DNA of 64,000 nt from Agriotes lineatus (lineage: Eukaryota; Arthropoda; Insecta; Coleoptera; Elateridae), in NCBI GenBank assembly GCA_940337035.1, contig CALNHX010005794.1, positions 36,643 to 100,642 of the forward strand. The letters run 5' to 3'. The notes under the pieces are model-generated. The model did no database searches and was not told the origin of the DNA. It worked only from the letters and a program-made list of their open reading frames with translations. Positions 1-10,470 of this stretch are shown one piece after another. The stretch's first letter is position 1. Every line of letters begins with the position of its first letter. A program made the position numbers and the translations under genes.

Positions 1-588
1 TGTACTTGCTATATAAATAGCTATTATTCAACACCTTCTCAAAGTAAAAATATTACTACAGTTATTTCAAATAAAACAAGTTCATCATTAGTCAGTCACT
101 AGTGAGAAATAAAAGTCGAGGAGAAATAATTATTATGGATACGTAACAATTAATTAAAGTCTCGCTTGTAATTTTTAAATGTTATTAATACCAAATATCA
201 TGTTAGTGTAAAAAAAAGTTAAAGAGATTTAATAGAGGTAATGGATAACAAGTTGTATTGGACGACCCACACGGGCGTCGTGGTTAAAGTTTTTCTTTCG
301 TGACTAATTTATTTATTTTTATTTTATTTTATTTTATCTTATTTTGTACTCAGCCGTACGTGGACGCTTGTTCAAGCTACATTCGACACTGATACATTCA
401 ATAACTATTATTTTTGAATACATTTTATTTACGAAGTTTTAAGTTTTGTAACCCTACCTAATTCTACGACACCAATTACTGTTTATACTATATTTCTCGA
501 TTAAAGTTCTACCGTTTTATATCCTACAACCTTGAAAAAATAACAATTTTGCCACGGGTATTTTTTAGGGGCCTTTCCCAAAATTTCC
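1..588. other. AT-rich flank or 5' end of the Polinton-like element
   Basis: No convincing gene. A TATA-like stretch (TATATAAATAG) lies at 10-20. A 20-codon ORF runs from ATG at 241 to TGA at 303 but has no recognisable features. T/A-rich low-complexity sequence at 309-345. I compared this end with 10680-10920 in reverse complement and saw no terminal inverted repeat, so the true left end of the element may lie outside the window or be lost. Confidence 0.4.
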
Positions 589-1599
589 ATGCCCGGGCCC
601 TCTGTAGAGTCCCAGCACGCGCCTGACCGGGACACTCACAAGCAGATAATAGAACCATTGAAAGAAATTGAAACTGCGGTAAAGTCTGCAACAAAGGCAG
701 CAGCAACAAGAACAGCGGCAGCAACAGCTGTAACAGCAGCACCAGCAGCAGCAGCAGCGCCAACAGCAAAAACTGCTACAAAGACAAAAACAGAAGATGG
801 CAATAATGTAACAACTAAAGCCACGAAGCCTAACAACGACTGGGCGGGCGGGAGGCCCTTCGACGTCGAGGATGATGATGATGTTGATGATATCAAAATG
901 CTTTCAAAAGCTGTTGGTAGCGATGATGCTGATGATGGTGGCAGTGGCGATGTGGGAGGTGATAAAGGCAGAGATGCAACTATTTTCCAAAGTTATAACA
1001 AATTGCCGCAATATTTTGCGCAACTCTTGAGTGATAAAAACAACAAGAATATAGATCGTTCCCGCTATGCGCTCCACTACAATATTCACAAGAATAAATG
1101 GAAAATAGGAGATTCAGATGTGCAGATAATAAATAAAGATATACAAATTAATGGCAAACGCTACACTGGAACTCCAGGGCTATATTCCCTTATGACATAT
1201 AAACGACTAGAAGGTGGTAGCGGCGGGTCAGCGCCAACCAATACAGATTTGCGCAATTACGGCGATATCATATTGCAAACAAATGCGCATCGCAAAGATT
1301 TTAAAGCATCAGGCAAGATCCTGCGAACAAACAGCTGGAAATTTACAGACATTATAAAGCCGCGCGTAACGAAAAAAGGTAGCGGAAGTCGCAGCCGCCA
1401 CCGCCGCAGTGCCCTCAGAGCATATAAACAACTAAATGATAAATCTGTCGAATATGTATTTTGGAATAAGCCCAAGGAGCTGCTTGCACGACTTCGTTTA
1501 CTACTTGCCGCAAATGCAGCCGGTAACAATAATTTACAAAATATGAATGAAATTTATTCTATTATATCGGAATTGCGTGAAGAGGGCATTATTGCATAA
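589..1599 (+). CDS. DUF8207-type protein of insect Polinton-like elements
   Basis: 336 aa, uninterrupted. Residues about 18-32 (EPLKEIETAVKSA) begin a predicted helix, followed by an Ala/Thr-rich low-complexity tract (about 34-66) and an acidic Asp/Gly-rich linker (about 92-127). The conserved core is the last 200 residues: a GTPGLYSL motif near residue 194 and a C-terminal LLARLRLLLAANAAGN...EIYSIISELREEG helix pair. From memory of the family, these are the signatures of the DUF8207 proteins that accompany F54H12.3-like integrases in insect genomes; their function is unknown. The ATG at 589 gives the family-typical start. It sits first in a + strand series, 115 bp before the fibre gene. The Ala tract is coded by CAG/GCA-rich DNA that probably varies in length. 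A structural (virion or DNA-binding) role is only a guess. Confidence 0.7.
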   Translation: MPGPSVESQHAPDRDTHKQIIEPLKEIETAVKSATKAAATRTAAATAVTAAPAAAAAPTAKTATKTKTEDGNNVTTKATKPNNDWAGGRPFDVEDDDDVDDIKMLSKAVGSDDADDGGSGDVGGDKGRDATIFQSYNKLPQYFAQLLSDKNNKNIDRSRYALHYNIHKNKWKIGDSDVQIINKDIQINGKRYTGTPGLYSLMTYKRLEGGSGGSAPTNTDLRNYGDIILQTNAHRKDFKASGKILRTNSWKFTDIIKPRVTKKGSGSRSRHRRSALRAYKQLNDKSVEYVFWNKPKELLARLRLLLAANAAGNNNLQNMNEIYSIISELREEGIIA

Positions 1600-1713
1600 A
1601 TGCCGTCAGATTTCGTAGAATTGTATCACTTTTGGTTAGACATCCTTCGTAGTAGTAGTAGTAGTAGCTAGTATAGCAGCGGTAACAGCGGCGACAGCAA
1701 CAACAAAGTAAAG

Positions 1714-3692
1714 ATGGTAGTTGATAAGTTTGGAAGAGAATATCAACATGTAAGTGCCAACAATGTTAAAGTACAACAACGGCTACGAGGACCGGCCGGT
1801 GTTGGCTTCAAATTATTGCCCGACGGGAATTTCAATATTGAAGGCAAAAGAATTGCTAATGTTGGCGATGCGCAAGAAGATTGTGATGTAGTAAAAAATC
1901 TGGTGTGATACACTCACACAACTTCCTTTTACAGTGATCTTATAATTAGTCAAAAATTTAATTTTTAATTTTTAAGCATTTGTCAAAAATTTTCAAAAAT
2001 TACGAATTCTACAAAAACGGTACAAAATAGAGCATTAGTTGAAGAAACAAATTTTCTCTAAAATCTTAAGCAGAATTCAAAAATGTAATAATATACCGGG
2101 TGTTCTATTTAAAATAGGAGTTAATAAAAAAATAGAAAAAAAAAACAAAAGAAACCCACTTTAGAAGTATTCAACTGGAAAATCACCTATCTCACGTCAA
2201 TGCACATTAAAAATGTAATAAAAATGTGAAGTTTGAAAAAAATCGTTAGAGCCGTTTTTGAAAAAATCGAAAAAAACTGAAAAATCACAAGAGTAAACAC
2301 CTACTTCCGGTTATGCGATTTTCTTCAAAAGCTTGCTGTCTTATCTACATGGTACACAAAACTTATATATGAAGTTTCAACGCCATACCTCTTTTCGTTT
2401 TTGAGATATTCTGTTCACAGACAGACACACAGACAGACAGACACACAGACCAATGAAAAAAAATATGTTTTTTGGGATCAGGGGACTCTAAAACGTGAAG
2501 ATCTGTTGAAAACTCAATTTCGAATTTTTGGGGTGAATCCAATACTTCCTTTATCGTAAAAGGAAGTAATAAAAAGAGCACTTTAATTGTAAACGACGAG
2601 CAAAATATTATTAACATTCGAAAAAGGAGATTAGTGGAGGCTGCAGATCCAATCGACGATTCAGACGTGTCAACTAAAAAATATGTCCAATTGGCTCTTG
2701 ATGCATCCGCTAGAGAGCTGCTAGTAAAATGTTTAACATTTAATGCTGACCACGGCAGAGACGGCAGCGGCGGCGGCCCTAAGTTCAATGCTAAGAACAA
2801 ACGAATCAGCCAAGTAGCAGCTCCTGTCGATGAAAGTGATGTAGCTAACAAAAAATACGTAGATGTCGGCATCGGGCTTGGAAAAAAGAACTGCCTAAAA
2901 TTGGATGCTAAATCGAAATCATATTTTGACGCTAAAAATAAGCGAATAACGGCGCTTGCTGAGCCTGTAGCAGAAACTGATGCTGTCTATAAAAAGTATG
3001 TAGATGGAAAAGTGGAAGCAATAATAGCTGCGAGCGCTTTAATCGTAAACGAGGCGCAAAATGTTATTAACATTCGAAGCAGAAGATTAGTCCAAGCTGC
3101 AGATCCAATCGACGATTCAGACGTGTCAACTAAAAAATATGTTCAAGCGACTCTTGCTGCGGCCGCTGGAGATATACTAGCAAAATGTTTAACATTTAAT
3201 GCCGGCAGTGGCGGCGGTCGTGGCGACGTAAAGTTCAATGCTAATAATAAGCGAATCAGCCAAGTAGCAGCCCCTGTCGATGAAAATGATGTAGCTAACA
3301 AAAAATATGTAGATAACAGAATTGGAAAACAACAAGCCCTAAACCTAAAATTGGATGCCAAATCGAAATCATATTTTGACGCTAAAAATAAGCGAATAAC
3401 GTTACTTGCTGAGCCTCTAGCAGAAACCGATGCAGTCTATAAAAAGTATGTGGATAGGAAAGTAGAAGAAATAGTAAATGCCAACGCGCAAACAGCAGTA
3501 GACACCAATCAAATCAGCTTATTAAAAGACGCTGTTATAATTTCAATGAATGCATGTCAAGTTCTCCTTAAACGATCCAACAGTTTGCACAGACACCTGG
3601 GCATATCGCTGCCATCCGAAAAGACATCTGATCAACCTTTAGATTTAGAAGAAACAATAGAGATGTATAAGAAGTTGTTATACTTTCAATGA
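1714..3692 (+). pseudogene. phage-tail-fibre-like repeat protein, split by an inserted repeat
   Basis: The 5' part (1714-1899) and the 3' part (2571-3692) code for the same repeat type: a short FNxxxKRI segment, then a V/A-x-P motif, then TDAVxKKYVD or SDVSTKKYVQ. At least seven units are visible, arranged as a higher-order duplication of about 430 bp (units near 2634-3020 recur near 3090-3470). This KRI..V..P..DAv.KkYVD pattern is that of phage tail-fibre repeats, which form trimeric beta-structured stalks. The C-terminus (from about 3500) is non-repetitive and helical, and could be a head or oligomerisation segment. The reading frame ends a codon at 1899 and resumes a codon at 2571, exactly at the borders of the inserted element, so a single gene is inferred. 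As it stands, translation from 1714 stops at 1906. In a viral element this would be a host-attachment or virion-surface fibre, by analogy only. Confidence 0.7.
1900..2570 (+). mobile_element. Helentron-like non-autonomous repeat (HINE), copy 1
   Basis: Begins CTGGTGTGATACACTCAC, contains ACTTCCTTTTAC about 20 bp in, a CAGACAGACACACAGAC microsatellite near 2420-2450, and ends with a hairpin formed by ACTTCCTTTA and TAAAAGGAAGT. The subterminal inverted repeat, the central GTCT-type microsatellite and the 3' hairpin without target-site duplication are the architecture of Helentron-associated repeats such as Drosophila DINE-1. Other copies lie at 40.0, 44.3, 48.9, 49.3, 50.7 and 51.2 kb. Inserted inside the fibre-like gene. 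Confidence 0.7.
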
Positions 3693-3835
3693 AATCGCAT
3701 ACTACCTTTCCAGCCTCAACATTCGACGCGTAGCAATCGCCCTCGTCGCTCTCCCTTTTTAGGCTAGATACTAGTAGACTAAACGCGCTCAATCTGTGTA
3801 AAACTGCGCTGCAGTAGTATTGAAATAATAGCGCG

Positions 3836-4777
3836 ATGTCTAAGAAATTGGAAATCGTCGAAGAATTGCATCGCAATGCAAGGAAGAATTTTGTAAGACG
3901 GCGGACCGCAATTAAAGGATATTATGACTTATTTCAAGCAGATTTGGCAGAATTTATTCCCTACGCAAAAACAAATAAAGGCTATCGCTACATATTATTG
4001 GTAATTAATTGCTTTTCTAAATTTCTGTGGGCGCGTCCTTTGAAAACTAAAAATGGAATAGAAGTCGCTAAAGCGATGGGAAATATTTTAAAGAATCAGC
4101 AGCCTCCACGCAATTTACAAACAGATAATGGGAAAGAGTTTTACAATACGCATTTTAAGAAATTAATGCGTAAATTTAATATTCACTATTCAACGTATAG
4201 TACCGTCAAAGCTGCGATTGTCGAAAGAGTTATTAGAACACTCAAAAGCAAATTGTATAAAAAGTTCAGTTTACGCGGAAATTATAAATGGTTTGATATA
4301 CTTCAAGATATAGTTATGTTGTATAATAAGACGAAACATAGAACGATTCAAATGGCTCCGATAGATGTTAAACCTAATACGGAATTATTAGCCTACAAGA
4401 GCAAAAATTTTAAAATAAATCGCCGCAAGCCTAAGTTCAAAATTGGATATGTCGTAAGAATTAGCAAGCACAAGGGCGTATTTTCTCGAGGATTTACGCC
4501 AAACTGGTCGTTGGAATTATTTGGCATTACAAAGGTTCAAGAAACCGATCCTGTTACATATAAACTAGAGGATTCAAAACATAATCCCATTTCTGGAGCT
4601 TTCTACCAACTGGAGCTGCAAAAAACTAGACATCCTGACACCTACTTGATCGAGAAGGTTTTGAAAAGAAAAGGAAATCGAGTTTACGTAAAATGGTTGG
4701 GGCTCAATGAAAAATCGTGGATTGACATGAACGACCTTTTACTGCAGGAGGATAGGGAGGATGGCAGAGGAGGATAA
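3836..4777 (+). CDS. retroviral-type DDE integrase with chromodomain (Polinton integrase)
   Basis: 313 aa, full length for the F54H12.3-like family. It joins element DNA to host DNA in the nucleus. Catalytic residues are visible: D36 in FQADLAEF, D97 in LQTDNGKEF and E130 in AAIVERVIRTL. An N-terminal basic segment (residues 10-25) precedes the rve fold. A C-terminal chromodomain spans about 270-301 (YLIEKVLKRKGNRVYVKW, then the aromatic SWIDMNDLL). Chromodomains on integrases guide insertion to modified histones in other elements; that role is inferred here. No stop or frameshift. It follows the fibre-like gene by 143 bp and is convergent with PolB. Polyadenylation-like AATAAA signals follow at about 4920 and 5068. 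Confidence 0.9.
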   Translation: MSKKLEIVEELHRNARKNFVRRRTAIKGYYDLFQADLAEFIPYAKTNKGYRYILLVINCFSKFLWARPLKTKNGIEVAKAMGNILKNQQPPRNLQTDNGKEFYNTHFKKLMRKFNIHYSTYSTVKAAIVERVIRTLKSKLYKKFSLRGNYKWFDILQDIVMLYNKTKHRTIQMAPIDVKPNTELLAYKSKNFKINRRKPKFKIGYVVRISKHKGVFSRGFTPNWSLELFGITKVQETDPVTYKLEDSKHNPISGAFYQLELQKTRHPDTYLIEKVLKRKGNRVYVKWLGLNEKSWIDMNDLLLQEDREDGRGG

Positions 4778-4810
4778 GCAGAATAAAATTGCTATGAAGT
4801 AATATCTACA

Positions 4811-5095
4811 AGCTGCATTATTTAAAAGTATTTTTAAGAATGTCTATTTATTTATTTTATTTCAAGAATTATGTGTAATACTTAATTTAGTGATATTGAA
4901 ATGTAATTTTTGTTTAAGAAAATAAATGTTGTTTTAAGTTAATTTCTTATCTATAAGTTGCATTATTTAAAAGTATTTTTAAGAATGACTATCTATTTAT
5001 TTTATTTCAAGAATTACGTGTAATACTTAATTTAGCGATATTGAAATGTAATTTATGTTTTAAGAAAATAAATGCTATATTAAGTTAATTTCTTG
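4811..5095. repeat. tandem duplication (about 145 bp x 2) downstream of integrase
   Basis: Two adjacent copies of a segment reading GCATTATTTAAAAGTATTTT ... AAATGTAATTT...AAGAAAATAAATG (4813-4945 and about 4959-5095), differing at a few positions. It covers the 3' region of the integrase transcript, so each copy carries an AATAAA-type polyadenylation signal. Confidence 0.85.
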
Positions 5096-5229
5096 TTTTA
5101 TTTCTTATACCTGCAGATTGGTGCCAACGCACATGCCGCCAAGTCAGCACTTCAACTCTTATATTAATATAATAATTCGCACAAACACATACCTACACAC
5201 AAACACGCACACGCACAGAATAAAATACA

Positions 5230-5610
5230 AAATTGTTTTTATAAATGTATTTTCAAAATGCAATACAATTATTAAAATGTAACTATAGAGTTAGAATATA
5301 AGCACATACACATATTAGAAAATATATTTGCAAAATAAGTATAAAATTAGATCATTTCACTACATACAGATTAATATGCATTTTATTATCATACGAGCCA
5401 GTATTGATAATTTATTTTAAAATATAAAATCAATTTTATAAATTTATTGACAAATACAATACAATTATTGAAATGTAACTATAAAGCTAGAATATAAGCA
5501 CATACACAAATAAAATTAATTCATTTAACTAGGCGTAGATTAATATGTATTTATTATTATATGATCCAAGCATTGATCATTTATTGTCAAATACAATACA
5601 ACAAACTAAA
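5230..5610. repeat. tandem duplication (about 205 bp x 2) in the convergent spacer
   Basis: The segment with ATACAATTATTAAAATGTAAC ... AGCACATACACA ... AGATTAATATGCATTT (from about 5230) is repeated from about 5435 with roughly 85-90% identity by eye. AT-rich, no ORF. It lies between the 3' ends of integrase and PolB. Confidence 0.75.
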
Positions 5611-5714
5611 GCTAATAATGTTAATTAAAGTGTTTGCGCAACAGCAGCAGTCGTAACAAACATCAGCAGCAAGTTATTAAAACGTAGAAACTGTACAGCA
5701 ACTCTTTGGTTAGT

Positions 5715-8700
5715 TCACAATTCTTCGACAATTTTGTAATGAGCCCAAGGCAATGTGGTAATACCGTCAGCTGTAATGTATCTTTTGTCATCGTTTGCGC
5801 TAAGTGCAATTTTATTTTGCGTTGTCGTATATACTTTGTGTTTATACGATCTGATTCGATTTTGATCGCAAGAAATTGCAATTCCTCGAGTTAATACGTC
5901 ATAGTAGTTAGTAAATGACAACTTTTCCCTAATCGAATGCCTAACAATGCCTTTTACCTTTTTAATTTGACTCTTATTATTTACCTTTAAGCTATACATG
6001 TTTGATTTAAGCCCTACAAAATCTGTTATTATTTCCCCCTTCATCTCATCTTTCATAAGCCCTACCTGCTTTTTGTTTGCCAAAGGCATTCCATAAATGT
6101 TATCAGGTTTATAATCGCTAGTGTCATACCTGTGTATGTCTTCTTTCATATTTTGATAAAAATCGTCTGTATAAATTTCATACAAAAAAGAATCCGTATC
6201 TGTATACAGAAGGCTGTGTTTAAATTTGCGCATCATGTATTGGTAGTGAAAGTCGTACATAAATATTTTAGATATATCTAAAATTGCCATTCCAGCATAA
6301 ATGGGTTTATTAAATAAAATTTCCGTTTTGTTAAGCTCAATTGTGACTAATTTTTTGCTAATAATAGTTCTATTGTGAAAATTTGGCTTGGAAATGTAGT
6401 ATTGGGCGCCATAGCGGCCGCTCCATTTGCTTACTAATTTAATATCTTTACGACGTCGCACATTTTCCATCGTCTTTCCATATACAGCATTGTTCATCTT
6501 TTTATGGAAATATTTTTTAAATTCATTATCAGCTTTTGCTCTTAAATCGGAATTTAAGTCTATATAGGGTTTTAACCAAGGACTTTGACTAAATTTGAGG
6601 ATGCGATATATTTTTGTCACAACTAATCCGGCTTGTATACACTGCTTGAGATTTCGATAATGGATAACATATTTTTCTTTGTCGTGCAAAGTTGTCATTA
6701 GCTTAGGGTATTTAGAACCTTTAGGGATTCTATTTTCAGAACAGAATGGCAAATCTTTATGATCATCATGCAAATATTGTGGATAGTGAATATCAGCTTC
6801 TATAATATATCCTGAACTGCTATCATCTGCTACAGAAATAACATCAAACTTTTCAATATCCTCAGGTGTTAGCCATTCAAAATTGGCATAAGGCAATGCT
6901 TCGCACATTGCGAGGCCGTACAAGTTGTTAATATCTAAATAAATCAAGTATTTGGAAGGCAAAGCTGCATTATTGTTTTGCATGTATTTATTATTAGCTT
7001 GACTATATCGTTTAACAACTTGGCTTATTCCGCCTCGTATTCCTCGCTCTATAAATAATAGCATGTCCACATCTGTCAATAACTCGAGAGTAACGCGAGT
7101 TTTCTTAAGGGCATCGTCCCACGCGAACCCAGGAATAGTGTAATAATTCATCACATCTAGGCCGAAAATATTCTTACACATTTTCCTAAAATTTTGAAAC
7201 ACATCTGCTAGAAGTAAAATGTCAGTTTTCAAATAAAGGTCGCTATAATCGCCTAAAGTTTTTATATCAAATTTGTCCCACACATTAGATGCATGGTCAT
7301 AGTCTTGCTGAGAAATGTTTTTTAGTGTAAGAGAACTGTAAAATTTATTGATATCCGGCAATGATGTTTCCGACAATTTCTCATAACTATCAACATATTC
7401 GTAGGGAAATACTCCTTTTCTCATTAATAGCTGTAATTTTTCGCGGCTTAAATTTTGATTCATCTCTTTCAAAATTTCAAAATCTTGTTCCTGCAAATAA
7501 GACGATAATTCGTCCAGAGACGAATCCATAAATCTAAAAGAATCTATAAATCTAAATTTTAGCCCTGATTTACCCCAAGTTTTTGTGACAGATATATACC
7601 TTTCATTATTTACAGGAATGAGTTCAATTCTACCTCCTACGCGGGTTGCAATCTTTTTGATAATAAAATGGCAATCGTAATTGCTGAAGTTGTGAAAAAC
7701 TATAGGGATTACCGGAAATAAGCGATAATTCAGGTTGCAGTTACTGTGGCTGTAACCTCTAAAATTGCCTGTGATGTGGCAGTGATCGCGGCAAATTTTC
7801 TCATTAATTTCAAAAGCTTCTTCACAAATGTGACATTTTAAATGCAAAGATTTTGAGGTTACTGTCGTAAGATCCATGGGAACTTCTTTAAAAAAATAAT
7901 CTGCAAAATTTTCTGCAACTGAAGTAAGTTCGTCTACAAACCATTCCGAGCATTTTCCTCCCCTGTACTGCTTAAAATATGATAGGTTGCTGTCGAAATG
8001 GCTGTGGAAGTAATAGCCGATACTGAAAGGTTTATGCCTCTGATACTTTAAAGTTTTACATTTTGGATTACTTTGCAATTTAGCCGAATCAGCATCAATG
8101 GGCTTTAAGATACTTTCTATATCCGCAAATATAGTAAATGGTACATCAATGCTATTTCTATAGTTTTTAAACTTGAGCAATTTATTTCTTTCGTTAGGCA
8201 GAGTAACTTTGCATGTATTTAAAAGTATACAATCTCGAGTATGCTCAACTAAGATAGCTTCGCTATGAAAATACTAAAGACATCTGTCGCAAATATGTAA
8301 TCGACCGTTATGTTTACTAATTTGCGAACTTACTAAACGTGAAAGATTTTTAATCCAACAAAAATGTTTCTTTTTTGTTTCGATTATTTCTTTATAGTTA
8401 AGTGAACCAATTTCGGCGTAAACATCATCATCATTATCACCATCACTGCCACCATCGCCGGCAAAATTATTGCAATAATCTGCAGCACGGTTGCGGCTAC
8501 GTCGGCAAGATTCATAATCATATTCATCTTCATAATTTTCCTCAATCATTAATAAATTTACATGCACATCTAATTTGGCTTTTGTTAAATAAGTAGGCAT
8601 TGTGATAAATACCCCTTTTTTCAATTTTAAAATATATACGTTTATTGAAATTTTGTTTAATTCTTCAAATCTGGGAATCTGTTTAATTGACATTGGCAAT

Positions 8701-9611
8701 TTAAATCCGGCCGTATTTAAAACAGAATTATAGCTAGGATAAGAGCTCAAACGATTTGGTCTACCTGTTGGCTTACAAATAGCACTCAATACGGCGATAA
8801 AAAAGCAAGCCAAATCATCGTTTTGCACATTTATAACAGCTTTCTTATGTATAATTTGAATTGGCAAATCAATATAAGAAGCTCCTGAATTGTATAAGAG
8901 TTCGCATGTATTTATGTTTACGTGTAAGGAATCGATGTGCGTTAATGTCCATCCGGAGCCGGAACTTTCAAATTCGCTTAACTGATTTAATATTATGTCG
9001 GAAATATTTTCATCAAACCAGCCGGCCGCCAAGAAAACTTCAAAATTTTCAATTAGAGCATTTTTGGTATGAAAATATTTCCAATCTGTTATGGGTGTCA
9101 AATCATCTTCAGTTACTTTAGAAAATTCGCCGCAGAAAGAGCAATTTATTTTAAAGCAGCCTACCCAATTTTGTTTTTTAAAAATGTTTCTTAAACGAGT
9201 CTTAATTAGCTGATAACAATCTTCAAGGAAAGGACTCACGTTTATGGTATGCATTATATTAACAATAATAGCACTTCTAAGTCTACGATGAAACGCAGAT
9301 TTATAATCTTCCCAAATAACTCGAGATCCTATTGTATTGCGGGGCCTGCAACTAACGCCTTCTACAGATAATTTATTTAAGCGAACTTTAAACTTTTTCA
9401 GATGGCAAATTTCATTTACGATTCTCCTTTTGCTGCCTATACTTTTACAATTTTTCAATTCCCGCCTCAGAAGTAACTCATTTGTTTTACAGAACTTAAT
9501 CCAAATCTTGATATGTTTGGACTTGTGTTTATGTAATTTTAAAATTAAATATGCATTTTTTATGGTTTTTAAAATTTTTGTAGATAGATCACTTATTGCG
9601 TTAGAATCCAT
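5715..9611 (-). pseudogene. protein-primed family B DNA polymerase, one in-frame stop
   Basis: A 1299-codon frame starting at the ATG at 9611, broken only by a TAG at 8276-8274. It would replicate the element DNA. Motifs (residue numbers across the whole frame): an N-terminal domain with VINVQNDDLACFF near 250, a Cys pair CDRC just before the stop with the matching His/Cys after it (a C2H2-like finger cut by the stop), Exo I FADIES near 496, an endonuclease-VII-like Cys/His cluster (CHIC near 593, DHCH near 609), Exo II NFSNYDCHF, Exo III YLKTD, Pol A YLDINNLYG near 891, Pol B KKMNNAVYG near 1036, and Pol C YTDTDS near 1136. All catalytic aspartates are present. The part after the stop lacks an ATG near its start (the nearest in-frame start-like codon, at 8180, is TTG), so it is not a separate gene. 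Read-through or a rare sequencing error could still make it intact. Confidence 0.88.
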
Positions 9612-10470
9612 AGTTAAATTTATTTTAATCTGGTTTTCCCTGTAATTTAATCTAGTTTCACTCAGAGGAATTATGCGCCATTACAGCAATGAAATAAAAT
9701 TTAGAGCAAAATTTTTATAAATTTTTAAATGTAACTGCTGCTGCTACTGTTAACTGGCACGTACAACTACTTACTAATAAAAGCAAATACACAAAAATTA
9801 AAAATATTTACGTATTTTCGCAGCCTAGGGCAGATATATTCCTCAGCGTCGGAATTTTTCTATCCCGATTTACCTTACCCCTCATCCGCCCCCTTGCTCA
9901 AGTTTTCGACAAATTTCAGCTGTGCCGGCGGTGTGGTTTGGGAATTGTCTTCCAATCTGTATAATTTTAAAAATTAGATATACATTTTTATAGGTAAGAA
10001 TGTTTTTTGTTTTAGTTAAATCACTTGTTGCGTTAGAATTCATAGTTAAATTTATTTTAATCTAGTTTCGCCGTAAATTTAACAATATTTAAAATGGTTT
10101 GAATTCTAATCGAATATTTCCAATAATTTTAAAATAGCTTCTCTACAAGTAGCGAGCTGCTTGCAGCCAGCAATAAAATAAAATTTTAGCAAAACTTTTG
10201 TAAATGTAACCGCTACATTCAATCCGAACAACTATTTACTAATGCAAAGCAAATGCAAAAATAAAATTAAAAAATATTTACATGTTTTCCAAAGGCTCTC
10301 GAGAAATTTCTACAGCCGCTTCTTCACTTTCGAAGACTTCACTTTGGGAGTCGCTGTTAAGCTGCGTGTCGTCTTCTACAAATCTCAGCGACGGGGTTGG
10401 GAATTGTTTTCCAACCTGCTCGAGCCCCAAAAACTCCAGGTACAGCCGCCTTTTGTTCAGAGATGTTATA
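9505..10470. repeat. degenerate tandem duplication of the PolB start and the neighbouring gene end
   Basis: The first 25 or so codons of PolB (9611 down to 9535) have a second, diverged copy at 10041 down to about 9965, again starting MxSNAxSDL. The upstream AT-rich spacer is also doubled (about 9690-9830 resembles 10170-10285), and a fragment at 9900-9955 resembles the C-terminal coding part of the 10278-10679 gene (shared GGGAATTGTYTTCCAAYCTG). A unit of about 430-480 bp was therefore duplicated in tandem and one copy decayed. Confidence 0.75.

Noticed and set aside
636..896. 86-codon - strand ORF opposite the DUF8207-type gene, rich in Val/Ala/Ser
   Set aside because: Shadow of the Ala/Thr and Asp-rich tracts on +; no independent features.
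2363..2872. 169-codon - strand ORF across the Helentron-like repeat and the fibre gene
   Set aside because: Spans the border of an inserted repeat; its first half is the repeated fibre codons read backwards.
5706..5894. + strand ORFs inside the PolB region (also 8402-8596, 8861-9121, 9337-9645)
   Set aside because: Opposite strand of a well-supported polymerase frame.
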